Shown in pieces: positions 1-7,274 of a stretch of 12,814 nucleotides of DNA. The stretch comes from Alphaproteobacteria bacterium. GTDB lineage: Bacteria; Pseudomonadota; Alphaproteobacteria; ATCC43930; CGMCC-115725. The stretch spans positions 1-12,814 of the forward strand of contig JAFAHP010000411.1 in assembly GCA_019237175.1 (NCBI GenBank), in the 5' to 3' direction. A program made the position numbers and the translations under genes. How positions within the stretch are numbered: position 1 is the first letter of the stretch; each line of letters starts with the position of its first letter. Under the pieces are notes generated by a model that worked only from the letters and a program-made list of their open reading frames with translations, was not told where the DNA came from and did not search any database.

Positions 1-1
1 G

Positions 2-586
2 ACCGAGAGCTTTATCGACGAACTGGCCCACACCGCCGGAGCGGACCCGTTCGAATACCGGCGCACCTTGTTGCCGGCGGGATCGCGCGAGCGGCGGGTA
101 CTGGAGACGGCTGCCGAACGCGCCGGGTGGGGATCACCCTTACCCTCCGGCGTCGGTCGCGGCGTTGCTCTGGTGAGGAGCTTCGGCACAATTGTCGCTC
201 ATGTCGTCGAAGTCTCCGCCGGCTCGGGCGGACGGCCGCAGGTCCGGCGCGTCGTTGCGGCAGTTGATTGCGGCGGGCTCTGTCATCCGGACACAGCGAT
301 GCAGCAGATCGAAGGCGCAATTGTGATGGGGCTGAGCGCGGCCATTGGCGAGCAGATCACGATCGAGCGCGGCGCCGTCGCTCAAACCAATTTCTCCGAC
401 TATCCCCTTCTCACACTCGCGGAGACACCCGAGATCGAGGTGCATTTCATTGGCAGCAGTGCCCCCTGGGGCGGGCTGGGCGAGCCGGGGCTGCCGCCGG
501 TGGCGCCGGCCCTCACCAATGCTCTCTTCGCTGCCACCGGGCGGCGTGCGAGAGTGCTCCCGCTTATGGGCGCGGCACAGATCTGA
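2..586 (+). CDS. Molybdopterin-binding (large) subunit of an aldehyde oxidase/isoquinoline 1-oxidoreductase type hydroxylase, C-terminal part
   Basis: The reading frame is open from the left edge, so only the last 194 residues are in the window. They match the end of xanthine-oxidase-family large subunits of the isoquinoline 1-oxidoreductase beta (IorB) type, which hold the Mo-cytosine-dinucleotide cofactor and hydroxylate N-heterocycles or oxidise aldehydes together with a 2Fe-2S small subunit. Visible hallmarks are VAAVDCGG followed by HPD, the QQIEGAIVMGLSAA helix, NFSDYPLL, and the loop GGLGEPGLPPVAPALTNA. In that loop the Glu encoded at 482-484 is the expected catalytic base beside molybdenum. 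The stop overlaps the start of the DUF126 gene (TGATG), which points to one transcript with coupled translation. The substrate cannot be told from this piece. The family call is firm; the exact enzyme is not. Confidence 0.88.
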   Translation, partial: TESFIDELAHTAGADPFEYRRTLLPAGSRERRVLETAAERAGWGSPLPSGVGRGVALVRSFGTIVAHVVEVSAGSGGRPQVRRVVAAVDCGGLCHPDTAMQQIEGAIVMGLSAAIGEQITIERGAVAQTNFSDYPLLTLAETPEIEVHFIGSSAPWGGLGEPGLPPVAPALTNALFAATGRRARVLPLMGAAQI

Positions 587-1002
587 TGCCGATTCTGCTG
601 CGCTGTCACAAGGGTATGGGGCCGGCGGTGACGGGCACGGCGCTCGTCGCCGCCGACAATTTCAGCGCCCGTTATGATCTCGACCGCAGCAAGGGGATCT
701 TCTCGCGCCCGGATCACAAGCTCGCCGGGCAGAGCTATGTCGACCGCATCCTCGTCCTCGACACCGCCAAAGGCGGCGTCGCCACCGCCTGGATGCTCTA
801 TGAGATGAAGGCGCGGGGGATCGTGCCGCGAGGACTGATCTTTAACCGCGTCAATCCGATCCTGGCGCAAGGTGCGGCTTTTGGCGCCACCGCACTGGTC
901 GACCGCTTCGCCGGCGATGTCACGCGGCTCTTCCGCACCGGCGACACATTGCGTGTCGACCCCAACGCCGGTGTTGTCGAGATACTCAATCGAGACAGTT
1001 AA
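586..1002 (+). CDS. DUF126 / aconitase X swivel-domain (small subunit) protein
   Basis: A 138-residue protein, close to the usual length of stand-alone DUF126 proteins. These form the swivelling small subunit of aconitase X (AcnX) enzymes, which dehydrate substrates such as cis-3-hydroxyproline or mevalonate 5-phosphate together with a DUF521 large subunit. The family pattern is clear: GTALVAADNFSARYDLD near residue 20, DHKLAGQS near 45, a VLDTAKGGVATAW loop near 60-70, and RGLIFNRVNPILAQGAAFG near 85. The loop that is a Ser-rich GSCSG-type motif in characterised AcnX subunits is KGGVATA here, so the chemistry may differ. The start ATG overlaps the TGA of the molybdenum hydroxylase gene. No DUF521 gene is in the window; it may lie upstream. 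The domain call is good; the substrate is unknown. Confidence 0.8.
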   Translation: MPILLRCHKGMGPAVTGTALVAADNFSARYDLDRSKGIFSRPDHKLAGQSYVDRILVLDTAKGGVATAWMLYEMKARGIVPRGLIFNRVNPILAQGAAFGATALVDRFAGDVTRLFRTGDTLRVDPNAGVVEILNRDS

Positions 1003-1032
1003 GAGACCCATATAGCGCCAATATTAGCGGCG

Positions 1033-1299
1033 GGCTGGCTCGGCCTCCCGGCCGAGGAAGGCGTGAAGATCGTCGACCAGTCCGAGCCGATGAAGGTGTT
1101 TCGCAGCCGGATCTTCAGCCGCATCGTCCCGACCGTCAAAGATATCGGCCTGTGGGGCCGAGAGGTGCAGGAAGCCTTTGCGGCAATGGGTGCAATCGAG
1201 TTTGCCGAGGTCGATCCAGCAGCACTGCTCGCCAACGATGCTCGCGTCGCGGAAGAATTCGACTGCCGCATGCGCCTGTCCGAGAGTTCCGCCGACTGA
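1033..1299 (+). pseudogene. C-terminal remnant of an unidentified protein (possibly ferritin-like di-iron type)
   Basis: After the DUF126 stop the same frame stays open to a TGA at 1297-1299. From about 1033 it reads like genuine protein with good codon bias (GWLGLPAEEG, then SRIFSRIVPTVKDIGLWG, then DPAALLANDARVAEEFD). The bases just before this (1003-1032) use rare codons such as ATA and TTA, and no convincing start exists there. A GTG at 1063 preceded by AGGAAG could start a 78-aa protein, but the text reads as the tail of a longer one. I associate the wording with the C-terminus of ferritin-like di-iron proteins, but this is a recollection and not proof. The most likely reading is a gene that has lost its 5' part. 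Confidence 0.4.
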
Positions 1300-1445
1300 A
1301 GGCGTTCCCCGAATCGTTCCTCGCCGACGCAGAAGACCGGCGTCACCACTGTTCGCGTGTTGAGCGGCTGGTTCGTCGCCTCGATTGCGCTGTCGGATAC
1401 GACCAGGCTGTGGGTTTTCTTGCCAACTGCGGGATTGGAAGCCAT
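1300..1445 (-). pseudogene. Possible N-terminal remnant of an unidentified gene
   Basis: On the minus strand an ATG at 1445 opens a frame of roughly 50 residues that reads like real protein. It begins MASNPAVGKKTHSLVVSDSA and continues through TRTVVTPVF and EERFGE, with mostly G/C third positions. Past about 1300 the frame runs antisense to the + strand remnant and loses protein character. This suggests the front end of a gene whose remainder was deleted at the junction with the neighbouring remnant. I do not recognise the family. It could also be a chance frame. Confidence 0.25.
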
Positions 1446-1531
1446 CCGATCAACGCATAGCTGTTTATGTTGCAATGCAGCAATTTCGGGCCATTTGCGA
1501 ATTCACGAAAGAGGCCCGAGATCGTCACCCG

Positions 1532-3070
1532 ATGAGGTTTGAGTTATCCCGTTTTCCCGTCTTGCCCCGCGTCCGGCTGCCCTTGCGCACGTTTTCGCTG
1601 CCATGGGCGCGCGGCGCGAGTTCCGTGGTGGCGCCGCGCGGCGTCGACGGGCTGCCGACCGGCCGCCGGGGTTGGGCGATGTTCGCCCTGTCGATCGCGC
1701 TGACGATGGCGGTGCTCGACGGGGCCATTGCCAATATTGCCCTGCCGACAATCACCGGCGAGCTGCACAGCCGGCCGTCGAGCGCCATCTGGGTAGTCAA
1801 TGCCTACCAGCTCGCGGTGACGATATCGCTGTTGCCGCTCGCTTCGGCCGGTGAGCTCTACGGATATCGCCGCATCTTTATCGGCGGGCTGGCCGTCTTT
1901 ACGCTCGGTTCCCTCGCCTGCGCATATTCTCCGTCGTTGCCGTGGCTGATCGTTGCGCGCGTTGTCCAGGGCTTCGGCGGCGCCGGTATCATGGCGATCA
2001 ACAACGCACTGTTGCGCTTCATCTATCCGCGCCAACGACTCGGCCGCGGCATCGGGATTAACGCGCTGGTCGCTGCGACTTCAGCGGCGGTCGCGCCGAC
2101 CGTCGCCGCGGGGATCCTGTCGGTCGCGGTTTGGCAATGGCTGTTTCTGATCAATGTGCCGCTCGGCTTAGTTGCCCTCGGTTTGGCGAACGGTGCGCTC
2201 CCCAACACGCCGACCGCGCATCACCGGTTCGACTGGTTGAGCGCGGTGCTGAGCGCAGCCTTCTTTGGCCTCCTCGTCACCGGTATCGACGATCTCGAAG
2301 CGTTCTCCCGTCTCGTCGTGGCCGTGCTATCGGGCGCGGTGATCACCGGTGGATTATTCGTGTTGCGGCAAATGTTGCTGCCCTATCCGATGCTTGCCGT
2401 TGGATTGTTCAGGCGGCCGGTGTTCGCGTTGTCGGTGTTGACATCGGTGTGCTCGTTCGCAGCAGCGAGCCTGGCACTCGTCATTCTGCCGTTTTACCTC
2501 CAGGGGGTGCTCGGGCGCTCGGCTGTCGAAACGGGATTGTTGATCACGCCGTGGCCGGTGGCGGTTGGAATCATCGCGCCCGTGGCGGGTCGCCTCGCCG
2601 ACCGCTGGCCGGCTGGGATCCTGGGCGGAATCGGGTTGGCGCTATTGACTGCGGGGCTCGTGCTGCTGGCGCTGCTGCCATCAAATCCTGCCGCGCTCGA
2701 CATGGTCTGGCGGATGGCGTTGTGCGGCTTGGGCTTCGGCTTTTTCCAATCGCCCAACAATCGCACACTCCTCGCGAGCGCGCCGCCCGAGCGCGCCGGG
2801 AGTGCCAGCGGCATCTTGGCAAGCGCGCGGCTCGTCGGGCAGACCGTCGGCACGGCTCTTGCCGGACTGATGCTAGCTCTCGCGGGCGCTGCCGCGGGGG
2901 GTATTGGCCGCGCCACCGTCTGGGCGCTCCTTTTGGGTGCCGCATTTTCGGGGATTGGCTCGGTCGTCAGCAGCCTCCGCCTGTTTGGCTACCGTCAAGC
3001 TGAGTTGCGGCCGCGTTCAAAGGCGGAAGGGCCGACAGGCGAGGCCACGGCTTGGAGCCCGTCCCGATAG
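1532..3070 (+). CDS. MFS efflux transporter, DHA2 (14-TM, EmrB/QacA) type
   Basis: A 512-residue inner-membrane protein of the major facilitator superfamily, drug:H+ antiporter-2 branch, which exports hydrophobic compounds using the proton gradient. Signature motifs are in order. LDGAIANIALP with Asp63 in TM1 is the DHA2 motif, and IWVVNAYQLA (about 86-95) begins TM2. GELYGYRRIF (107-116) is motif A of the TM2-3 loop. RVVQGFGGAG (143-152) is motif B with Arg143, and FLINVPLGLVAL is the end of the motif C region. A second-half GRLADRWPAG loop repeats motif A. Hydrophobic segments fit about 14 helices. The start is uncertain: ATG 1532 gives a 49-residue tail before TM1, while GTG 1625/1628 or ATG 1679 would be closer to typical family N-termini. 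No regulator or membrane-fusion partner lies beside it. The substrate is unknown. Confidence 0.85.
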   Translation: MRFELSRFPVLPRVRLPLRTFSLPWARGASSVVAPRGVDGLPTGRRGWAMFALSIALTMAVLDGAIANIALPTITGELHSRPSSAIWVVNAYQLAVTISLLPLASAGELYGYRRIFIGGLAVFTLGSLACAYSPSLPWLIVARVVQGFGGAGIMAINNALLRFIYPRQRLGRGIGINALVAATSAAVAPTVAAGILSVAVWQWLFLINVPLGLVALGLANGALPNTPTAHHRFDWLSAVLSAAFFGLLVTGIDDLEAFSRLVVAVLSGAVITGGLFVLRQMLLPYPMLAVGLFRRPVFALSVLTSVCSFAAASLALVILPFYLQGVLGRSAVETGLLITPWPVAVGIIAPVAGRLADRWPAGILGGIGLALLTAGLVLLALLPSNPAALDMVWRMALCGLGFGFFQSPNNRTLLASAPPERAGSASGILASARLVGQTVGTALAGLMLALAGAAAGGIGRATVWALLLGAAFSGIGSVVSSLRLFGYRQAELRPRSKAEGPTGEATAWSPSR

Positions 3071-3170
3071 CCCGACCCACGATGCGTTGGCTGGGGTGAT
3101 GCTCGACCAGGGCTAGCCTTTTGTTTCGGTCGCGGCCATCGCCACGCGAGTTCGCTGTCCGAGGCCAGCT

Positions 3171-4451
3171 TCAGGGCTCGGGGAGCCCAAAGACTTCTTC
3201 AGGCTGGTAAAGCCCACGGACCGGATGAAAGCCGAGCGAGACCAACGGCCGCGGGCAGACTTCGGCGAAGGCTGAAGAGGTTAGGAGTGGCCGCAACAGG
3301 CGTTTAGTCAACCCCTCGATACGCGAGGCGAGATTGACTGCCGGCCCGATGACGGTGAAATCGAGGCGATCGGCAGAGCCCACATTGCCGTAGATGACCT
3401 CGCCCAGATGGAGGCCGATTCCGATACGAAACTCGGGCTGGTTGCGTTGCCGCCGCTCCTGGTTGACGGTCGCCAGCCGCGCGAGCCCGTCAGTCGCCGC
3501 CTCGAGCGCGCGAAGGCTCGACGGCGCGAAGTCCTCATCGTCCTCGGCGGGGAAAATAGCCAGCACTCCGTCGCCCATAAATTTTAGGACTTCGCCCTTC
3601 TTTTCCCCGATCGGCGATACGACCGCGTCGAAATAATCGTCGAGCAACTCGATGACTTCGTCGCCGGCGAACCGGTCGGAAAGACCAGTGAAGTTGCGCA
3701 TGTCGGTCATCATGATCACCGCACGTATGCGCTCGCCCTGGGCGCGGAAGATCTGCCCGGCAAGGATGCGGCGCCCGGCCTGCGGTCCGAGATAGGTGTC
3801 GAGCAGATTGGCGCTGATCCGCCGAATCGCGCGCGCGTCGACGATCGCCGCCAGCGCCGGGTTGATGTCTTCGAGCTTGGCGATGTCGACATCGCTGAAC
3901 CCGCCGGGCCGGTCGGTCGCCCAAACAACGGTCGGAAAGCTGCGAAACGACCGGTTCAGCCCGAGCGCGAAATAATCGGTCGCGCCGGACCGGCGCAGCC
4001 TTTCCAACAGCGGGAATTCGCGAACCGGTCCGTCGAGCCGGAGGCGCGTCGGCGTGCCGCGCTCTATGGTTGTGCGGATCGGACTCAGCCGGTATTCATC
4101 GGTGTTCTCGGAGCCGTGCAGAATACGGTAGTCCTCGATAACTTTGCGCTCGCGCCACCACCGCGTGCCGATGCCGCGGATTAATGGATGGAGCATGCCA
4201 ATCTGCAGGCTCGCTCGCCACAACGGTAGCCCGTCGCCAACAAGCCGCCAGCACAACTCGTCGAAGAGTTCGATTCCGCTCTCGATTTGCGGACCGTCGA
4301 CAAGCAGCCAGCGTCCCACCTCGCCGCCCAATATCGGGGCGCCGAGCCCGCTATAGACACCCTCGATGCGGAAAAATTCTTCGCCGCTGATGCGTGGCGG
4401 CGGCTCGGGCGGTAGCGCCCAGCTTTGGGGAGCAGAGAGATCGGAAGCCAT
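3171..4451 (-). CDS. Class III adenylate cyclase
   Basis: A 426-residue cytosolic protein with no signal peptide or TM helix. The C-terminal half (about 243-400) is a class III nucleotide cyclase domain that converts ATP to cAMP. All residues needed by a homodimeric cyclase are visible: metal-binding Asp250 (MTDMRNFTG) and Asp294 (KFMGDGVLAIF), adenine-selecting Lys290 and Asp364 (DFTVIGPAVNLASR), and transition-state Asn373 and Arg377. The Lys/Asp pair argues for ATP over GTP. The N-terminal 200 residues resemble the conserved sensor region seen in many alphaproteobacterial cyclases (WRASLQIGMLHP near 78-89; a GAF-like DYFALGL...RPGGFSDVDI stretch at 159-190). The ligand is unknown. It is divergent from the Ggt-family gene and convergent with the MFS gene. 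The start is ATG 4451. Confidence 0.92.
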   Translation of the reverse strand: MASDLSAPQSWALPPEPPPRISGEEFFRIEGVYSGLGAPILGGEVGRWLLVDGPQIESGIELFDELCWRLVGDGLPLWRASLQIGMLHPLIRGIGTRWWRERKVIEDYRILHGSENTDEYRLSPIRTTIERGTPTRLRLDGPVREFPLLERLRRSGATDYFALGLNRSFRSFPTVVWATDRPGGFSDVDIAKLEDINPALAAIVDARAIRRISANLLDTYLGPQAGRRILAGQIFRAQGERIRAVIMMTDMRNFTGLSDRFAGDEVIELLDDYFDAVVSPIGEKKGEVLKFMGDGVLAIFPAEDDEDFAPSSLRALEAATDGLARLATVNQERRQRNQPEFRIGIGLHLGEVIYGNVGSADRLDFTVIGPAVNLASRIEGLTKRLLRPLLTSSAFAEVCPRPLVSLGFHPVRGLYQPEEVFGLPEP

Positions 4452-4603
4452 CTATAGGGTTGTCAATGACACCGGACAGGAGACCAGAAGCTTAAGGCCC
4501 AGGGTTAAATAGGCATATTCGCGCGGTTTGCGACCGCCCGGCACTTTCGCCGCCCGATGAGGTGATCTAGGTTGCCCTTTGGAAACGCGTGACCAGGAAG
4601 AAC
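4452..4603. promoter_or_regulatory. Divergent intergenic region between the cyclase and Ggt-family genes
   Basis: These roughly 150 bases must hold the 5' signals of both divergent genes. They include an A/T-richer patch (about 4503-4520) that stands out from the surrounding G/C-rich DNA and is the most likely promoter area. I could not identify a convincing -35/-10 pair for either direction. The only well-supported signal is AGGAAG at 4595-4600, a ribosome binding site for the Ggt-family gene. Confidence 0.3.
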
Positions 4604-6424
4604 ATGATGTCCGCCTTTACCACCCGGCCCGAGATTCGCGGTACCTTTGGCGCCGTCGCGTCGACCCATTGGCTCGCCTCGGCGGTTGGCATGAGCATTC
4701 TCGAACAGGGCGGCAACGCCTTTGACGCGGCGGCGGCGGCGGGGTTCACGTTACAGGTCGTGGAGCCGCACCTGAACGGCCCGCTCGGCGAAGCACCAAT
4801 CCTGATGTGGAGCGAGGCGGCGCGGCGGTGCGAGATGATCTGCGGGCAAGGTGTGGCACCTGCCGCGGCCACGATCGCGCACTTTCGCTCGCTCGGGCTC
4901 GATCTGATCCCCGGCACCGGTCTGCTCGCTGCGGCGGTGCCGGCCGCGTTCGGCGCATGGATGCGTTTGCTGCAGGATTGGGGGACGATGCCGCTTGCAG
5001 CGATCCTCGCACCGGCGATCGCCTATGCCGAAGGGGGCTACCCGGTGGTCGACCGGGTCAGCGAAACGGTCGCCGTGATGAGTGAGATGTTTCGCCGTGA
5101 ATGGCCGAGTTCGGCGGCGGTCTATCTGCCGCACGGGCGGCCGCCCGAACCCGGGCGGTTGTTCCGCAACCCGGCGCTCGCCGCGACCTACCGCCGGGTC
5201 ATCGCCGAAGCCGGGGAAGGCCCCCGTGAAAACCAGATCGAGCGCGCCCGCGCCTGTTGGTACCAAGGATTTGTCGCCGAGGCCATCGACCGCTTCTGCC
5301 GATGCGAAAAAGTGTTCGATGTCTCCGGCCGCCGACATGGCGGCCTCTTGACCGGGGACGATATGGCGGGCTGGCGGGTGCCGGTCGAGCAGCCACTGAA
5401 CTTCGATTATCGCAACTATACCATTTGCAAGGGCGGGCCGTGGAGCCAGGGACCGGTCCTGCTGCAGATTCTGGCTTTGCTGCAGGGCTTTGATCTCGAC
5501 GATCTCGATCCGCTCGGCGCCGATTTTGTGCACATCCTTGTCGAATGCATGAAGCTGGCCCTGGCGGACCGTGAAGCCTGGTATGGCGATCCCGATTTTG
5601 TCGAGGTGCCGATGCCGACGCTGTTGTCGCCGGCTTACAATGAGGCCAGACGCCGGCTCGTCGGCGACGACGCCTCGCTGGAGCTGCGCCCCGGCGTCCC
5701 CGACGGCCGCAGACCGCGGGTGCCGGTCGGGGGACACGAGACGGCGGCTGGTGCGGGGATCGGTGAGCCGACCTTGCAGGAGGAGCACGCGGGAATGGGT
5801 GAGCCGACGGTCAGCCCGCTCGGAATGGTCGCCGGCGATACCTGTCATCTCGACGTCATCGACCGTTGGGGAAATATGGTGTCGGCGACGCCGTCGGGCG
5901 GCTGGCTGCAAAGCTCGCCGGCGATCCCGGAACTGGGCTTTTGCCTCGGCACCCGCATGCAGATGTTCTGGCTCGAAGACGGGTTGCCAGCGAGCCTTGC
6001 TCCAGGCAAGCGGCCGCGCACCACGCTTTCACCATCGCTCGCGTTCAAAGACGGCAAACCCTATATGGTGTTCGGCACACCGGGCGGTGACCAGCAGGAT
6101 CAATGGTCGGCGCAGATGTTGCTGCATCACATCCATCACCGCATGAACCTGCAGGAAGCGATCGATTGCCCGGCCTTTAACACCAAGCATCCGCCGAGTT
6201 CGTTTTATCCGCGCGACGCCCAACTCGGGCTGGTGGCGATCGAGGATCGGTTCCCGCCGTCAACCTGCGAGGCTCTGACACGGCGCGGTCATCGCCTCGC
6301 TGTTGGCGGAGCATGGTCGCAAGGCCGCCTTTCCGGTTGCGCCCGTGAGCAAACCCCGGAAGGGATGATCATCAAGGCGGCCGCCAACCCGCGCGGCATG
6401 CAGGGCTACGCCGTCGGAAGGTGA
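4604..6424 (+). CDS. Gamma-glutamyltransferase-family Ntn-hydrolase (proenzyme)
   Basis: A 606-residue protein of the Ggt superfamily, made as a precursor that cuts itself so that a threonine becomes the N-terminal nucleophile of the small subunit. That Thr is predicted at residue 413 in GDTCHLDVIDRWGNMVSATP. Other family marks are GGNAFDAAAAAGFTLQVVEPH (about 36-56), GKRPRTTLSPSLAFKDGKP and GTPGGDQQDQW. There is no signal peptide, so it is probably cytoplasmic, unlike periplasmic E. coli Ggt. The arginine that holds the glutamate carboxylate in classical Ggt (R-E-T-A-P type motif) appears as Gln82 in CGQGVAPAAA, so glutathione is a doubtful substrate. An acylase or amidase role is possible. 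I chose ATG 4604 (or 4607) because AGGAAG at 4595-4600 lies just upstream; GTG 4589 is the alternative. It is divergent from the cyclase. Confidence 0.87.
   Translation: MMSAFTTRPEIRGTFGAVASTHWLASAVGMSILEQGGNAFDAAAAAGFTLQVVEPHLNGPLGEAPILMWSEAARRCEMICGQGVAPAAATIAHFRSLGLDLIPGTGLLAAAVPAAFGAWMRLLQDWGTMPLAAILAPAIAYAEGGYPVVDRVSETVAVMSEMFRREWPSSAAVYLPHGRPPEPGRLFRNPALAATYRRVIAEAGEGPRENQIERARACWYQGFVAEAIDRFCRCEKVFDVSGRRHGGLLTGDDMAGWRVPVEQPLNFDYRNYTICKGGPWSQGPVLLQILALLQGFDLDDLDPLGADFVHILVECMKLALADREAWYGDPDFVEVPMPTLLSPAYNEARRRLVGDDASLELRPGVPDGRRPRVPVGGHETAAGAGIGEPTLQEEHAGMGEPTVSPLGMVAGDTCHLDVIDRWGNMVSATPSGGWLQSSPAIPELGFCLGTRMQMFWLEDGLPASLAPGKRPRTTLSPSLAFKDGKPYMVFGTPGGDQQDQWSAQMLLHHIHHRMNLQEAIDCPAFNTKHPPSSFYPRDAQLGLVAIEDRFPPSTCEALTRRGHRLAVGGAWSQGRLSGCAREQTPEGMIIKAAANPRGMQGYAVGR
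5753..5808 (+). repeat. In-frame partial tandem duplication inside the Ggt-family gene
   Basis: Two 20-base units at 5753-5772 and 5789-5808 match at 18 of 20 positions with a 36-base (12-codon) period. They encode AGIGEPT and AGMGEPT. The duplication lies just before the self-cleavage Thr and lengthens the linker at the end of the large subunit. I recall a single GEPT at this place in related proteins. Confidence 0.65.
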
Positions 6425-6515
6425 GAAGCATGCATTGCCGTCGTCTCCGACAGGAGTACCGGCGATGACCCTGTTCCGCCTGCTTCGTTGAGACGAGATC
6501 CCGCCTTACTCCCTG

Positions 6516-6557
6516 GGCCCCTCCCAAACCTGCCCGGCGGGCGGGGGAGGAAGGGCC
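6516..6557. repeat. Intergenic stem-loop (imperfect palindrome)
   Basis: Between the Ggt-family gene and the next exported protein, three nested stems can be drawn. GGCC 6516-6519 pairs with 6554-6557, CCTCCC 6520-6525 with GGGAGG 6545-6550, and GCCC 6532-6535 with GGGC 6539-6542. No T-run follows, so it is not a classical intrinsic terminator. It resembles the G/C-rich palindromic units scattered between genes in many alphaproteobacteria, but only one copy was noticed here. It could still end transcription or stabilise the upstream mRNA. Confidence 0.4.
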
Positions 6558-6613
6558 GATCGGCGCCAACGCCCCGAGGCTGCAATGCGAGATTTTTGCG
6601 ATTGAATTGCACA

Positions 6614-7273
6614 ATGAGGCAGTTCGGTAGGACGCGATCGGTTCATCGGCTGCGCGCCCGATCGCTCCTGATCGCGATGCCGATCCCGCTGCTGCTAATG
6701 CTGGCGCTACCGAAGATGTCGGCGTTGGCGGACGGGGGGATTGAGGGGCTATTGCGCGAGGTTCATTGGGGCGAGCCGGCGGACGCGCTGATGCGGCAAT
6801 TCGGGGCGGCGGCGACGCGGCTGCCGCAGCCGCTCGATTTCGGCGACAGTTATGCCGATGTCGTGCTGCGCGGCGCCGCGCTGGGCGGGGTTCCCGTCGC
6901 TGTGTTCTTTCAAATGGACAAGACGAGCCGAGGACTTAAGCGCGTGCAACTCGAGCCATTGGGGCATCAGATCAACCCGCCCGCGTTTCGCGCGATCGCC
7001 GCGGCATTGCACAACGAATATGGCCGGCCAGACCGGATCTGTGTGACGCCCCCGGTGCCGGCAGCCGGCTACCAGACGGCAGTCGAGGAGCAATGGCGGC
7101 GGGATCACTTCTCGATCACCGCGATCTTTCGCGACACAACCCTGCAGGCGTTTGAAGGCTGCCTTTATGGCCCTGCCAGCGGCTGGTGCGGATTGCATGG
7201 CCAGATCCTGGTTCGCGCCGCACTCCCCGCGCTCGACAGCGCCGCCTGCGCACCGCCCTCGCGGCCGGACTGA
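6614..7273 (+). CDS. Exported protein of unknown function with four Cys in the mature part
   Basis: A 219-residue protein that I do not recognise. Starting at ATG 6614 gives a clean Sec signal peptide: a basic n-region rich in Arg (residues 1-17), a hydrophobic core LLIAMPIPLLLMLALP, and a likely cut after SALA (39/40). Starting further upstream at 6488 would bury this signal. The mature part (about 180 aa) has a mixed alpha/beta composition. Its Cys residues are in ICVTPP, FEGCLYG, GWCGLHG and SAACAPP, enough for two disulfides, which fits the periplasm. The ribosome binding site is weak. It ends one base before the stop of the opposing Ser/Thr-rich gene. Confidence 0.7.
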   Translation: MRQFGRTRSVHRLRARSLLIAMPIPLLLMLALPKMSALADGGIEGLLREVHWGEPADALMRQFGAAATRLPQPLDFGDSYADVVLRGAALGGVPVAVFFQMDKTSRGLKRVQLEPLGHQINPPAFRAIAAALHNEYGRPDRICVTPPVPAAGYQTAVEEQWRRDHFSITAIFRDTTLQAFEGCLYGPASGWCGLHGQILVRAALPALDSAACAPPSRPD

Positions 7274-7274
7274 G

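Noticed and set aside
999..1475. A complete 158-residue minus-strand gene
   Set aside because: Only the first 50 residues look protein-like. The rest is antisense to a + strand stretch with better coding character, so only a remnant is proposed.
2131..3003. Second long + frame inside the MFS gene
   Set aside because: It is very Arg/Ala/Gly-rich and out of frame with an intact transporter whose motifs and helices run through the same bases.
4443..4466. Perfect TTGACA on the minus strand near the cyclase start as a -35 box
   Set aside because: It lies only 9 bases before the ATG, so a -10 box at normal spacing would fall inside the coding sequence.
4751..5911. 386-residue open frame on the minus strand inside the Ggt-family gene
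   Set aside because: It lies wholly antisense to a well-matched Ggt family gene and its product has no protein-like motifs.
6488..6613. Upstream start (6488) for the exported protein
   Set aside because: It would add 42 Pro/Arg/Gly-rich residues read through the intergenic stem-loop and place the signal peptide in the interior.
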